Position numbers and translations under genes: made by a program. A DNA stretch of 64,000 bases from Evansella cellulosilytica DSM 2522. Lineage in GTDB: Bacteria > Bacillota > Bacilli > Bacillales > Salisediminibacteriaceae. The notes beneath the pieces are model-generated. The model made no database searches and was not told the DNA's origin. It saw nothing but the letters and a program-made list of their open reading frames with translations. Location: contig NC_014829.1 in the NCBI RefSeq assembly GCF_000177235.2, positions 4,154,001 to 4,218,000 on the forward strand, read 5' to 3'. Shown here one piece after another: positions 34,795-43,763 of this stretch (position 1 is its first letter; each line of letters opens with the position of its first letter).

Positions 34795-35512
34795 AGTTCT
34801 CTTTCCTTTCTACTAGAAAAATTGATGAGGAAAGGAATACTAATCGTGTTTGTATTCCTTTCGCACATGTAAATCAATCTCGAACGGCATGCTAAACGCC
34901 TTCACTTTCCTTTCTACTAGTAAAATCAGCCATGAAAGGAACACTAAACGCTTTCCTTTCTACTAGTAAAATCAATCGTGAAAGGAATGCCAAACGCTTT
35001 CACTTTCCTTTCTACTAGTAAAATCAGCCATGAAAGGAATACTATACGCCTTCACTTTCCTTTCTACTAGTAAAATCAATCGTGAAAGGAATACTATACG
35101 CTTTCACTTTCCTTTCTACTAGTAAGATCAGCCATGAAAGGAACACTAAACGCCTTCACTTTCCTTTCTACTAGTAAAATCAGCCATGAAAGGAATACTA
35201 AACGTCTTCACTTTCCTTTCTACTAGTAAAATCAGCCATGAAAGGAATACTAAACACCTTTGCATTCCTTTCTACTAGTAAAATCAGCCATGAAAGGAAC
35301 ACTAAACGCTTTCGCTTTCCTTTCTACTAGTAAAATCAGCCAAGAAAGGAACACTAAACGCTTTCGCTTTCCTTTCTACTAGTAAAATCAGCCAAGAAAG
35401 GAATACTAAACACCTTTGCATTCCTTTCTACTAGTAAAATCAGCCATGAAAGGAATACTAAACGTCTTCACTTTCCTTTGTACTAGTAAAATCATCCGAG
35501 AAAGGAATGCCA
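34795..35512. repeat. 52-bp tandem repeat array, 14 units
   Basis: Unit anchor TACTAG at 34811, (diverged) 34863, 34915, 34961, then every 52 bases from 35013 to 35481; one spacing is 46 because six bases are missing. Each unit reads about CTTTCCTTTCTACTAGTAAA, ATCAGCCATGAAAGGAATAC, TAAACGCCTTCA. TTCCTTTC and GAAAGGAA can pair within a unit, and TACTAGTA is itself a palindrome. Outer units are the most diverged. It lies in the 1.3 kb gap before the three-gene helicase operon. Confidence 0.9.
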
Positions 35513-35517
35513 TAAAT

Positions 35518-35544
35518 GGCAAACAAGATCCGTCCCCACTTGCC
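35518..35544 (-). repeat. REP-like unit, CC form
   Basis: GGCAAACAAGATCCGTCCCC then ACTTGCC, directly at the end of the 52-bp array. Confidence 0.83.
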
Positions 35545-35681
35545 GAATTGTTCTAGAAAAGTACTATTTCTTTCACGCATACAATGGATATAATAGATTT
35601 AATATCGTTAGAACAAAGAAAATATTAAATTATTTACTTCAACCCGCTAATTGAGGGGGCAAATGCTAATAGGGCTAGTCT

Positions 35682-35708
35682 GGCAAATGAGGTCCGTCCC
35701 CATTAGCC
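35682..35708 (-). repeat. REP-like unit, CC form
   Basis: GGCAAATGAGGTCCGTCCCC then ATTAGCC; it ends a few bases before the ribosome binding site of the operon, so it is in the 5' untranslated region. Confidence 0.83.
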
Positions 35709-35729
35709 AAGAGAGAGGGGATTTTTGGT

Positions 35730-37457
35730 ATGGCAGGTAGGCGTCAACCTTGTCCTTGTGGATCAGGAAAGCAATATAGAAAATGTTGTGAGCGGAATGA
35801 AGGAAGGCTCGGACAACAGTATAAGCATACGAATGAGCATGGGGCTAACCCTAATGGTAGGCAGGAGGTTACTACTTCCGATGAGCTTTTTAGCCTTTTT
35901 AATCAAGGCCTTTTAGGTGAAAACAAATTCGCTAGGAGCACTCAAAAGAATAAATCTACTAATCATAAACCGATTGACTTTGACACCGTTTCTGTAAAGG
36001 AAAAAAACTTCAAAGTTATTAACGGTAAATTATATTATGTCGGAAAAGATAAAATTGTAAAAATTCCTTCCACTATTAACGGTGAGGAAGTAAAAATCAT
36101 TGGTGAAGAGGCTTTTGCTGGGAGTAAAGTAGAAGCTGTTTTTTTACCTGAAGGAATTGAAATCATAGAAAATAAGGCTTTTGATCAATGTACGAAGCTG
36201 AGGCAAATTCATTTTCCTGAGGGGGTAAAGCAGATTGGCAGGTGGGCCTTTCAAGGGTGTCAATCCTTACAATCTGTTGTTTTCCCCGAATCGCTAGCGG
36301 TGATAGAAGGGTATGCATTTGATGAATGCTATAGTCTGGAGGACGTGCAGCTACCGAGCGAAATGGAAAAACTCGGGGCATATGCCTTCTCAGAGACTAG
36401 TATACAGCACATAAAAATTCCAGATGGCATCACGTTTCTTGGTAACTCTCTGTTTTATCGTTGTACGTCGCTCGAGTATGTTGAAATTCCAGAGAGTGTA
36501 AACAGCATACTGAATATGACATTTGCAGAATGTCATTCATTAGATCATGTTTTTTTACCTCGTGCACTTAAAAAAATCGGCCAACAAGCATTTCAGAATT
36601 GTATCGGATTAACAACATTGACAGTGAAAGACAACGTTGAAGTGATTGCGGAGCACGCTTTTGTTGGATGTGACAATCTCACCGACATTGTTTCTACTAT
36701 TAAGTCGAATGTGAAAGTGGAACTGATGGACACTTCTTATGAAATGTTTGCCGGCAACATGACGAAGGCGGAGTATGAAAAAGAATTTAAGGTGAAAGTT
36801 AAAAAGGCGCCCATCCGTAAACTGATCGGGAATCGCAATACAAAGTGGTCACATGCTTCAAACGAGGAAGTGATTGAATTTGAAGAGCAACAAAAACGAG
36901 AGATTTACGCTTCTCTCAATATAGTATTCCCTTCGAACAACCCCGAATACGAACTTGAAGAAACGTTCCATATCGAGGGGCTTTCGGAATATACGGAGGA
37001 ATCGATTACAGAAAAGGACTTGTATGTTGAGACTTTAGTAGAAGGTTATACGTTAAAGCAGCAAGGTGACATCGACGGAGCGATCGCAAAATACAAGGAA
37101 GCGATTGATTTTAAGCCACTTATTAGCACGGCATATTATAACTTAGGTAAAGTGCTATATATAAAAGGGGATTATGATGCAAGTGCGCGTTCCTATAAAA
37201 CAGCGATTCATTTAGGTCAAGATAAATATGAAGTGCTTAGACATTTAGGGCACTCCCTTCTGGACGAAATCATGCGACAAACGGCATATGAACAAGTCAT
37301 CGCCCAATACGAAGAGGGAATAAACCCACATTTAAAAGTACTGCGTGGCTATCAAACACCGCTCAATGTCAGTGAAGAAAAAATGGCTGAATACGATCAG
37401 ATTTGTATTAGTGTCGCCGAAAAGTTTCTTCAGCATGACGTGGAGGAAAGCGCATGA
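35730..37457 (+). CDS. SEC-C / BspA-type LRR / TPR protein (operon gene 1)
   Basis: 575 aa. Residues 6-22 are a zinc-binding SEC-C motif (CPCGSGKQYRKCC). Residues about 95-345 carry about nine BspA-type leucine-rich repeats (patterns such as IGEEAFAG, IENKAFDQC, IGRWAFQGC, LPEGIEII). Residues about 425-520 are TPR-like (VEGYTLKQQGDIDGAIAKY, YYNLGKVLYIKGDYDASA). AGAGAGGGG precedes the ATG. All parts are protein- or nucleic-acid-interaction modules; no enzyme is visible. It overlaps the helicase gene (ATGA) and so probably works with it. Confidence 0.85.
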   Translation: MAGRRQPCPCGSGKQYRKCCERNEGRLGQQYKHTNEHGANPNGRQEVTTSDELFSLFNQGLLGENKFARSTQKNKSTNHKPIDFDTVSVKEKNFKVINGKLYYVGKDKIVKIPSTINGEEVKIIGEEAFAGSKVEAVFLPEGIEIIENKAFDQCTKLRQIHFPEGVKQIGRWAFQGCQSLQSVVFPESLAVIEGYAFDECYSLEDVQLPSEMEKLGAYAFSETSIQHIKIPDGITFLGNSLFYRCTSLEYVEIPESVNSILNMTFAECHSLDHVFLPRALKKIGQQAFQNCIGLTTLTVKDNVEVIAEHAFVGCDNLTDIVSTIKSNVKVELMDTSYEMFAGNMTKAEYEKEFKVKVKKAPIRKLIGNRNTKWSHASNEEVIEFEEQQKREIYASLNIVFPSNNPEYELEETFHIEGLSEYTEESITEKDLYVETLVEGYTLKQQGDIDGAIAKYKEAIDFKPLISTAYYNLGKVLYIKGDYDASARSYKTAIHLGQDKYEVLRHLGHSLLDEIMRQTAYEQVIAQYEEGINPHLKVLRGYQTPLNVSEEKMAEYDQICISVAEKFLQHDVEESA

Positions 37458-39916
37458 AGATTGCTGCAAACTTTATGAAAGAGGTTCCTATAGAAAAAAG
37501 AGAAATTGTTACGAGAAAGCTACATGAATTTATAAACATACTTCCACAGAAAAAAACGTTGTCAGATATACCTAAAGGATATTGGGTGAGGCAAATCGCG
37601 GGCACTGATATTTATAAATTCCGGATCAATAGCGGGGATCGGATTTTATTCCGCTACGAAAAGGGGACCATTGTTTTCTTAAGCTTTCAAACACATGACA
37701 ATCAAATTCGTGCAGCAAAAAATATGTCCAAACATATAAAACTAGAAGACTTGAATATCGTGCAAGAAGCGTATTTCGAAGAAGCAGTTGATACGGAAAT
37801 TGATACGTATGCGCAAAATGAATTGCAGCATCACTTAAATCAAATCTTGCATGCTGAAGTTTTTGATGATGAATATATCGAGCTTGCCATTGAAAGCAAC
37901 AGTAACGAGCTACTATTAAGTATGGAGCAGTACAATTGTTTGACAGAGATCGTCAATCCAACGATTATTTTTGGTTGTGCAGGCAGTGGAAAAACGAGTA
38001 TTGCAATAAGAAAACTATTATTAGATGCTGACTTATCAAAGGAAACGATTTATGCAACTAAATCGGCGTTCATGGTAGAAAAAGCAACATCTTTCCTTCC
38101 CGAACATCGAAAAAGTGAACTTCCTGTTATGACATTAGAAGAAATGCTATGTAAAGAGCTAGAATTGGAAAACCCGACTATCATTGAATACGATGCATTT
38201 ATTCAATGGGCACTGAGAGACGACATTTCCGATATCGCGAACGGCTTTCCTTTAAGAGAGATTTGGGTGGAAATCAACACAGTGATAAAAGGGGCTTCAA
38301 AGGAACGAATACAATCAAGAGATGCATACTTGGGATCCGCGGCATCAGCCTATCCAGAAAAAACAAAGAAGATGATTTACGCTGTTGCAAGTAAATATGA
38401 TATGTGGTTAAAGGTGAATCATTACTATGATTACAACGATTTAGCGTATGAAGCGTTATCACGTCCACTTGCTAGACAGTATGACCACCTTATTTTTGAC
38501 GAGGTGCAAGAGTTGACGAATAAGCAGCTGACATATATTTTAGCTTCAACGAAAAATAAGCAAACTGTCCTGTTACTTGGTGATGTTCATCAGTCGACGC
38601 AAAATTATCAGTTTGACCTCTCCTTTATAAAAAATGACATTTACGAGGCGGGATACACTTTAAAAGAAGTTTTTATTAACAAAAACTATCGTTCCACTAG
38701 TGAGATTGTCCAGGCCATTAACAAGGTGAAGGAAGTAAAGCAGTCAAAGTTCAAAAGTGCAGGTATCTCTTTTCAGCAGCTTGAGATTCCCGTTCGCACA
38801 GGAGTGAAACCTTATTTTTCCAGAGGCAGTGAAGGCACTATGTCTTTCTTTCGTCAGTTGCAGCAAGATGTCAATGCCATGATTATTGTAAGCGACCGTA
38901 GAGAGAAAGAGCACTTTGAGAAAAATGGTGTGAAGCGTGTCTTTACGATTGAGGAAACGAGAGGATTAGAATACGAGAAAGTATACACGTACAATATATT
39001 TACGACCTTTAAAAATGTATGGCGCACATTATTTGCTGAAACCGATAAGCTCAATGATTTATATCAGACGTATGTTAACCTCGTGTATGTAGCCATGACG
39101 AGAAGTAAGCGGCACTTTTATATGATTGAAGATGAGACGACTGCGATAGAAAAAATGCTAGAGGCTTACTTTCAGCCAGCTTCATTAACGGCCGCTCCTA
39201 TTGACGTGAGTGTCGATGCCGATTGGCTGAAGGAAGCCGATCATTTGTTTAAGCTTAAAAAATATTCGCAAGCAGCCGACGCGTATGAGAAAGCAGGTCA
39301 AAATAATAGGCGTGATCTTTGCTTACGACTGTATCATCACGATCAGCTTTTTGAGTTGAAAAATCGTTACGAGTGCTATATGAATCTGGAATTAGACCAG
39401 TGCACTCCCCAGCATTTAGAGGCTGCTTTCAACGCGTTAGAGAAGAAATTCGGTGTGACCTTCAAGGGGTATTTTGAAATGAACGTGCGCTATGAGCGTC
39501 TCTTAGGTGGACGGCACATTTCTGTTTTTATTCAGCCGTATATGTCACATGCCGAGGCGGCGCGTTTATTGTATGAGGAGCTCCAGGAGAAGGTATTGAA
39601 TAAAAGGCTTTTGACGTGTAAGGGGACGCTATTTTCAAATGGAATTCCTGTGCAGTTAAGTGAGATAACTGGCGGTGATTTTAATGATATTTCACTTGTT
39701 ATAAAGGGAAATAAACTGAGCATTGCTACGAAGCATTTGTCTGAAGAACGGAAAATGGATTCGTTCCAAAAGCAGCTTAGTGAAGTAAATGAAGCCTCTC
39801 GCTTACGTGTGTTTGGCAACTATGGCTATCACTTTGTTGAAGAGTCTAAAGAAAAGTACCGTGATAAAACAGGGAAAGATATACTAAACTACATTTTTAA
39901 TGGGGAAAAATCATGA
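37454..39916 (+). CDS. UvrD/Rep-like SF1 helicase with RelE-like N-terminus (operon gene 2)
   Basis: 820 aa. Residues about 1-95 resemble a RelE/ParE toxin fold (YKFRINSGDRILFRYEKG, IVFLSFQTHDNQI). The SF1 core follows: Walker A GCAGSGKTS (174-182), motif II FDEVQE (348-353), motif III LLLGDVHQS (373-381), motif IV NYRST (411-415), motif VI VYVAMTRSKRH (544-554). Residues about 590-640 look TPR-like (ADHLFKLKKYSQAADAYEKA), then an unrecognised C-terminus. It likely unwinds or translocates on nucleic acid. The gene starts in the stop of gene 1 and its end overlaps gene 3. A repair, defence or RNA role cannot be decided from sequence. Confidence 0.82.
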   Translation: MKIAANFMKEVPIEKREIVTRKLHEFINILPQKKTLSDIPKGYWVRQIAGTDIYKFRINSGDRILFRYEKGTIVFLSFQTHDNQIRAAKNMSKHIKLEDLNIVQEAYFEEAVDTEIDTYAQNELQHHLNQILHAEVFDDEYIELAIESNSNELLLSMEQYNCLTEIVNPTIIFGCAGSGKTSIAIRKLLLDADLSKETIYATKSAFMVEKATSFLPEHRKSELPVMTLEEMLCKELELENPTIIEYDAFIQWALRDDISDIANGFPLREIWVEINTVIKGASKERIQSRDAYLGSAASAYPEKTKKMIYAVASKYDMWLKVNHYYDYNDLAYEALSRPLARQYDHLIFDEVQELTNKQLTYILASTKNKQTVLLLGDVHQSTQNYQFDLSFIKNDIYEAGYTLKEVFINKNYRSTSEIVQAINKVKEVKQSKFKSAGISFQQLEIPVRTGVKPYFSRGSEGTMSFFRQLQQDVNAMIIVSDRREKEHFEKNGVKRVFTIEETRGLEYEKVYTYNIFTTFKNVWRTLFAETDKLNDLYQTYVNLVYVAMTRSKRHFYMIEDETTAIEKMLEAYFQPASLTAAPIDVSVDADWLKEADHLFKLKKYSQAADAYEKAGQNNRRDLCLRLYHHDQLFELKNRYECYMNLELDQCTPQHLEAAFNALEKKFGVTFKGYFEMNVRYERLLGGRHISVFIQPYMSHAEAARLLYEELQEKVLNKRLLTCKGTLFSNGIPVQLSEITGGDFNDISLVIKGNKLSIATKHLSEERKMDSFQKQLSEVNEASRLRVFGNYGYHFVEESKEKYRDKTGKDILNYIFNGEKS

Positions 39917-40721
39917 TCAACTGATTTTGAAGGAAAGCTGCTATGTTGGCAAGGAGGACGAGTCGTTGTATTTTTACTGCATAAAAGATCACCTAAAAGA
40001 TAGTGACGATATCTTTATTTCAACTACGAAAAACGTAGACGAAGTGAAAAATATCATTCTGTTCATGCAAGCAAAGGTGAATGTCGATATTAGTGAAGAG
40101 ATTTATTTAAATAGTGAGGATATTGTTCAGCTTTTAATCGATCATTACGATTGCGCGAGAAAAACGGTGATAGATTCAAGCAAGCCTATTGAAATGATAG
40201 AATTAGTTCAGCTCTGGAACGATAATATTGAAAACATTGAACGCATTGTTCTTCATCCTGATAATCAACAGGCGCAAGTTGAGGATGCAATATTAAAAAG
40301 GCTAGAAAAGCATGCAAAGTTTCTTTTTATTAATGCTGCAGTGAAGCTGCCGAAGTGGGCTGAGAATACGTCTATAGAACCATTAACGCTACAGGTTACA
40401 CATAACGGTGTGCTAATCCAAGGCTTGAGTGTGCTAACCGAAGAAGAGCGGGGTAAAATGCTGCAGTTTTATCCAGCAAGTAAGTTTTACGGTAATCATA
40501 GTCTGTTTTTTAGCTTTAAAGATTTCCCACCTTATGAATACTCATTTTCCTGGAACGGCAAACACGTCACCGTTATGCACGTCCACGAATCAGACCATGC
40601 AGCTACCGAAATAAAAAAACAAATGAACATCGGTTACTATTTAACAGAATCAGACCTAAACTTACCAATTAACTCACTCACCGACCTACAAAAATTAAAA
40701 ACCAAAATGCGCCTTGGCTAA
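39900..40721 (+). CDS. Unknown protein (operon gene 3)
   Basis: 273 aa with no signal peptide or membrane helix and no recognised motif. The start overlaps the end of the helicase gene by 17 bases and has no good ribosome binding site of its own, so it is translated by coupling. Residues about 165-235 look beta-rich (LQVTHNGVLIQGLSVLTEEE, SFSWNGKHVTVMHVHESDH). The stop codon TAA is the GGCTAA arm of a palindromic unit. It is probably an accessory subunit of the helicase system. Confidence 0.7.
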   Translation: MGKNHDQLILKESCYVGKEDESLYFYCIKDHLKDSDDIFISTTKNVDEVKNIILFMQAKVNVDISEEIYLNSEDIVQLLIDHYDCARKTVIDSSKPIEMIELVQLWNDNIENIERIVLHPDNQQAQVEDAILKRLEKHAKFLFINAAVKLPKWAENTSIEPLTLQVTHNGVLIQGLSVLTEEERGKMLQFYPASKFYGNHSLFFSFKDFPPYEYSFSWNGKHVTVMHVHESDHAATEIKKQMNIGYYLTESDLNLPINSLTDLQKLKTKMRLG

Positions 40722-40742
40722 TGGGGACGGTTCTTCTTTGCC
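40716..40742 (+). repeat. REP-like unit, GG form, giving the operon stop codon
   Basis: GGCTAATGGGGACGGTTC then TTCTTTGCC. Confidence 0.82.
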
Positions 40743-40769
40743 ATTATAATCATTTACAAATTAAAATAA

Positions 40770-40803
40770 AACCTTGAGAGGCTTTAGCCAATCAAGGTTT
40801 TTT
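40770..40803 (+). terminator. Rho-independent terminator of the three-gene operon
   Basis: AACCTTGA pairs with TCAAGGTT, followed by TTTT. Confidence 0.8.
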
Positions 40804-40952
40804 GTCATATTCTATCCTCTACGATTCGAATAAGAAGTATGACTAAATCAAGGGTTATTCTGTTGATTATAACGTATACTCCAGCAATCCTATTTAGTCT
40901 CCACAATAGTTTATCAGGTAAGCAAGAGTCATCCTACTAGTAGTTGTATATT

Positions 40953-41029
40953 GGCTAATAAGGTCCGTCCCCATTAGCCGTAATTCATGATCATAGTTTT
41001 TTGGCTAACGAGATCCGTCCCTGTTAGCC
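40953..41029 (-). repeat. Two REP-like units, CC form
   Basis: Units 40953-40979 and 41003-41029, directly after the desaturase stop. Confidence 0.85.
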
Positions 41030-41031
41030 GT

Positions 41032-42144
41032 TTAGGCTTGGAGGTCGTTTTCTTCTTTAATTTTGTTTTCTTTTTTTATTTCCTCTAGGTTGTTTAAGTC
41101 GAGGGGTTTACTTGTAATTTTTTCAGGGTTTAGTCCGTTACCTAATGATCCGTAAATTTTGCCTCCGTTTGGGTCTACGAGATCATTATGTTCAAAGTAT
41201 ACCCTTGGAGTTTTTATTAAAGCGAGTAGTGCTTTTGTCATTGGCATTTCATGGTATCGTTCTGGCCACATTTCCTTTAACAACCTTTTCACTTCTGGGT
41301 AATATTTTGAACTCATCGCCGGAAAAATATGGTGTTCCGTATGATAGCTGAAATTAAAATGTATCCAATCAAGCCATTTCGGTACGGTAACGGTAAGACT
41401 ATTCGCTAATGGGTCGTTAACTGGGACCAATGGATTTAATCGGTGATTTGTTGATATATAAGCCATAACCACAAAATTAGCGATCAGTAGTGGGAGTAGA
41501 AACGCAAAGAACCAATCATGGAAACCGAGAACAAATAGTAACCCTATCCACGTTGCCCAAGGTAAAATAGCTTGAATGATGACAACCGGTCTTTTTTTCG
41601 GTTGAAAATCCTTTATATAAATCATCAAGCATTTTAATGAATGAGCTGTAAACTGTACTGATAAAGACGCGAAGGCTATCAACGATCTTATGATAAATGG
41701 TATTCGGTATATCCAGCTGACAAACTTCGTCTTTGATATTCTCTCAAGTGTTGGCCATGAATCTGGATCATTTTCATCATGCTGCGTGTGGACATGATGA
41801 TTCATATTGTGCCATTTCCTCCATAATTGTGGGCCTGTACTTAATGGCCAAAAGGCAACTGCCCCCAGAAAGTTTCTTAACCACGGTTTTCTTACTACAT
41901 TTCCGTGCAATATTTCATGCCCTAAAAAACCCATTCCAGCAAAACTCATCCCTAGAATTACTGCTATTCCAATGTTTAAAATGAGAGGTAGTTCAAATAA
42001 TGCAATAGATAAGAAGCCTCCTACTACTATCATTACATAGGCTAATCCGCCCAACAACCGCTGCGGTGTTGGCTTGTGATATTCTTTAGGTAAATGCTTT
42101 GCTAATCTGGCAGCATACCATCCAAAAGTATGTAATTCCTTCAT
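41032..42144 (-). CDS. Membrane fatty acid desaturase
   Basis: 370 aa with four or so membrane helices. The three histidine boxes that hold the di-iron centre are present: GHEILHG (about 82-88), WHNMNHHVH (about 110-118) and YHTEHHIFP (about 268-276). It introduces a double bond in membrane acyl chains, useful in cold adaptation. The C-terminal 50 residues are polar and charged. Monocistronic, with CC units after and a GG unit before. Confidence 0.87.
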   Translation of the reverse strand: MKELHTFGWYAARLAKHLPKEYHKPTPQRLLGGLAYVMIVVGGFLSIALFELPLILNIGIAVILGMSFAGMGFLGHEILHGNVVRKPWLRNFLGAVAFWPLSTGPQLWRKWHNMNHHVHTQHDENDPDSWPTLERISKTKFVSWIYRIPFIIRSLIAFASLSVQFTAHSLKCLMIYIKDFQPKKRPVVIIQAILPWATWIGLLFVLGFHDWFFAFLLPLLIANFVVMAYISTNHRLNPLVPVNDPLANSLTVTVPKWLDWIHFNFSYHTEHHIFPAMSSKYYPEVKRLLKEMWPERYHEMPMTKALLALIKTPRVYFEHNDLVDPNGGKIYGSLGNGLNPEKITSKPLDLNNLEEIKKENKIKEENDLQA

Positions 42145-42242
42145 GTTCCATTCCTTTCCTTATTGTGTGCATAATTTATTAGTACCATGAATTACCACCT
42201 TTATTATTTGAACGTTCTTAAAAATTTATTCACGGTGAATGC

Positions 42243-42269
42243 GGCTAATGGGGACGGTTCATATTTGCC
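42243..42269 (+). repeat. REP-like unit, GG form
   Basis: GGCTAATGGGGACGGTTC then ATATTTGCC, upstream of the desaturase gene. Confidence 0.82.
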
Positions 42270-42337
42270 ATCTAGTACTTAGCTTGCTGTCCTCCTCGAC
42301 AACAAAGAAAAGTTTAATTAAAGAGTTGTAAAAATAA

Positions 42338-42731
42338 ACGGTTCTGGCAAGCCAGAACCGTCCGGAACCAGTGAAAAAAGTACTTACACATTAAGTATAG
42401 ACTAATAAATATAAAGTTATTTGAATATAGAAGTTGATGAGACCTGTGCAAACTCGCTTTTCGCGGGCGTCTGGTGAGCCTCCTTGATGCTTTGCATCTA
42501 CGTAGTCTCTCCCCTGCCTTTTCTCCCGCAGGAACGAGCGTTGCTTCGACGCTAATGCTTCGAGTTATCTCGACGGATACGCTACAAAGCATATGCTCGT
42601 AGAGGAAGAGACAGTTACCTCGCTTGCTCCGGTTTCATCAACCTATTCTATAATTAGATATATTGAATAATAATACAATAAAATATCAAGATTTTTACTT
42701 TTTCAGCAGTTTCGAACCGTCCTCATTAGCC
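42338..42731 (-). repeat. REP-like inverted pair, split by MITE 4
   Basis: ACGGTTCTGGC and GCCAGAACCGT (42339-42361) form a compact palindrome whose right half is cut by the MITE; the CC unit resumes at 42714 and ends at 42731. Exact 9-bp duplication GAACCGTCC at 42355-42363 and 42714-42722. Confidence 0.85.
42364..42713 (-). mobile_element. MITE-like element, copy 4, long form (350 bp)
   Basis: Nearly the same as copy 3, including the extra block of about 80 bases (from about 42533). Ends GGAACCAGTGAAAAAAGT and CTTTTTCAGCAGTTTC. Its right end provides the stop codon of the adjacent gene. Confidence 0.85.
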
Positions 42732-43555
42732 GCTATTTCATGGATCCATTTTTTATATGTTGGTCCTATAGTTAGTAGAAAGAGATCGATCATTGTGATT
42801 ACTAATGTAGACTTGATTTTTATAATTCCTTTTCTTTTTAATGTTATGTCTAGCATGATTTTAATTAGTAAAAACATCACCTTTAAACTTAAATTCCCCT
42901 TCCATGCTGCCACTGTTTTTATTAATGACATGAGGGTTGAATACGAAGTTTCCACTTTGTGCTGTTCCTTCGTGGAATGGTACCTCCCAACTCCGAAACT
43001 AAGTATTCGTGGCATTTCTAAGCTAACTAAACTGTTGATCCCTGTAAATTGCATCATATTAAACAACGTTAGCCTTTGGATTATGGCATTTCCCTTTTTC
43101 AGTAGCTTTAGCCACCAATCACTCAAATAAAAATACATCACGATTAACACTAACGTGTATCTTATTTTCCACCCTTGTAGCTTATAAATACGCATTTTAA
43201 TGAAAACTTTCTCGACTACTGAAAAATAAATTGCAAATGCCACTTTAACAATCCAATTTAATTGAAAGGCAGTGATAAAAAGCGCTGTGAATGGCACGTA
43301 TACCGCTTGCGATAAGATAGCTCCAGATATATCATCTAAGAAGTTCTTCTTAAAAAATTTCGGCTTGTATTTATATAGATGAAGGAACGATAAAACCAAA
43401 TATTCAAACAGATAGGCAATTCCCATGTTAGAGAATAACAGCACGACTAGAGCCTTTCGATCCTTCTTTCGCGCAAAAGTATATAAGAGCAAGCCCGAAT
43501 GAATCACCAATAATATGATATAGGGATAGCGTTTGTTATTTTTCCCACTAAACAT
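42695..43555 (-). CDS. Multi-helix membrane protein, unknown
   Basis: About 286 aa from the ATG at 43555, which follows GAGGTGGAG. About five hydrophobic segments in the first 150 residues (YIILLVIHSGLLLYTF, ALVVLLFSNMGIAYLFEYLV and others), then a more polar C-terminal part. It recalls the CBO0543-type membrane proteins, but I am not sure. The C-terminus AANEDGSKLLKK is encoded first by a palindromic unit and then by the end of MITE 4. Confidence 0.65.
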   Translation of the reverse strand: MFSGKNNKRYPYIILLVIHSGLLLYTFARKKDRKALVVLLFSNMGIAYLFEYLVLSFLHLYKYKPKFFKKNFLDDISGAILSQAVYVPFTALFITAFQLNWIVKVAFAIYFSVVEKVFIKMRIYKLQGWKIRYTLVLIVMYFYLSDWWLKLLKKGNAIIQRLTLFNMMQFTGINSLVSLEMPRILSFGVGRYHSTKEQHKVETSYSTLMSLIKTVAAWKGNLSLKVMFLLIKIMLDITLKRKGIIKIKSTLVITMIDLFLLTIGPTYKKWIHEIAANEDGSKLLKK

Positions 43556-43726
43556 AGATAACTCCACCTCATACTAGGAATAGAGTTATTATGTCCAAGT
43601 CACTTCAAATTACAAGAGGCCACTGAAAAAATACAGTGCCAACAAATTGAACGGCAATGACTCCGTTCATGCTGCAACTAGGTTTCATTGCTTTGAGTTT
43701 TTTTCTTTCGTCAAAGTGCATAAAAA

Positions 43727-43753
43727 GGCTAATGAGATCCGTCCCCATTAGCC
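43727..43753 (-). repeat. REP-like unit, CC form
   Basis: GGCTAATGAGATCCGTCCCC then ATTAGCC, after the LysM gene stop. Confidence 0.83.
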
Positions 43754-43763
43754 TTATTAATTG

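Noticed and set aside
34795-35512. CRISPR array
   Set aside because: Repeat length is the full 52-bp period with no unique spacers between repeats, and no cas gene lies in the window.
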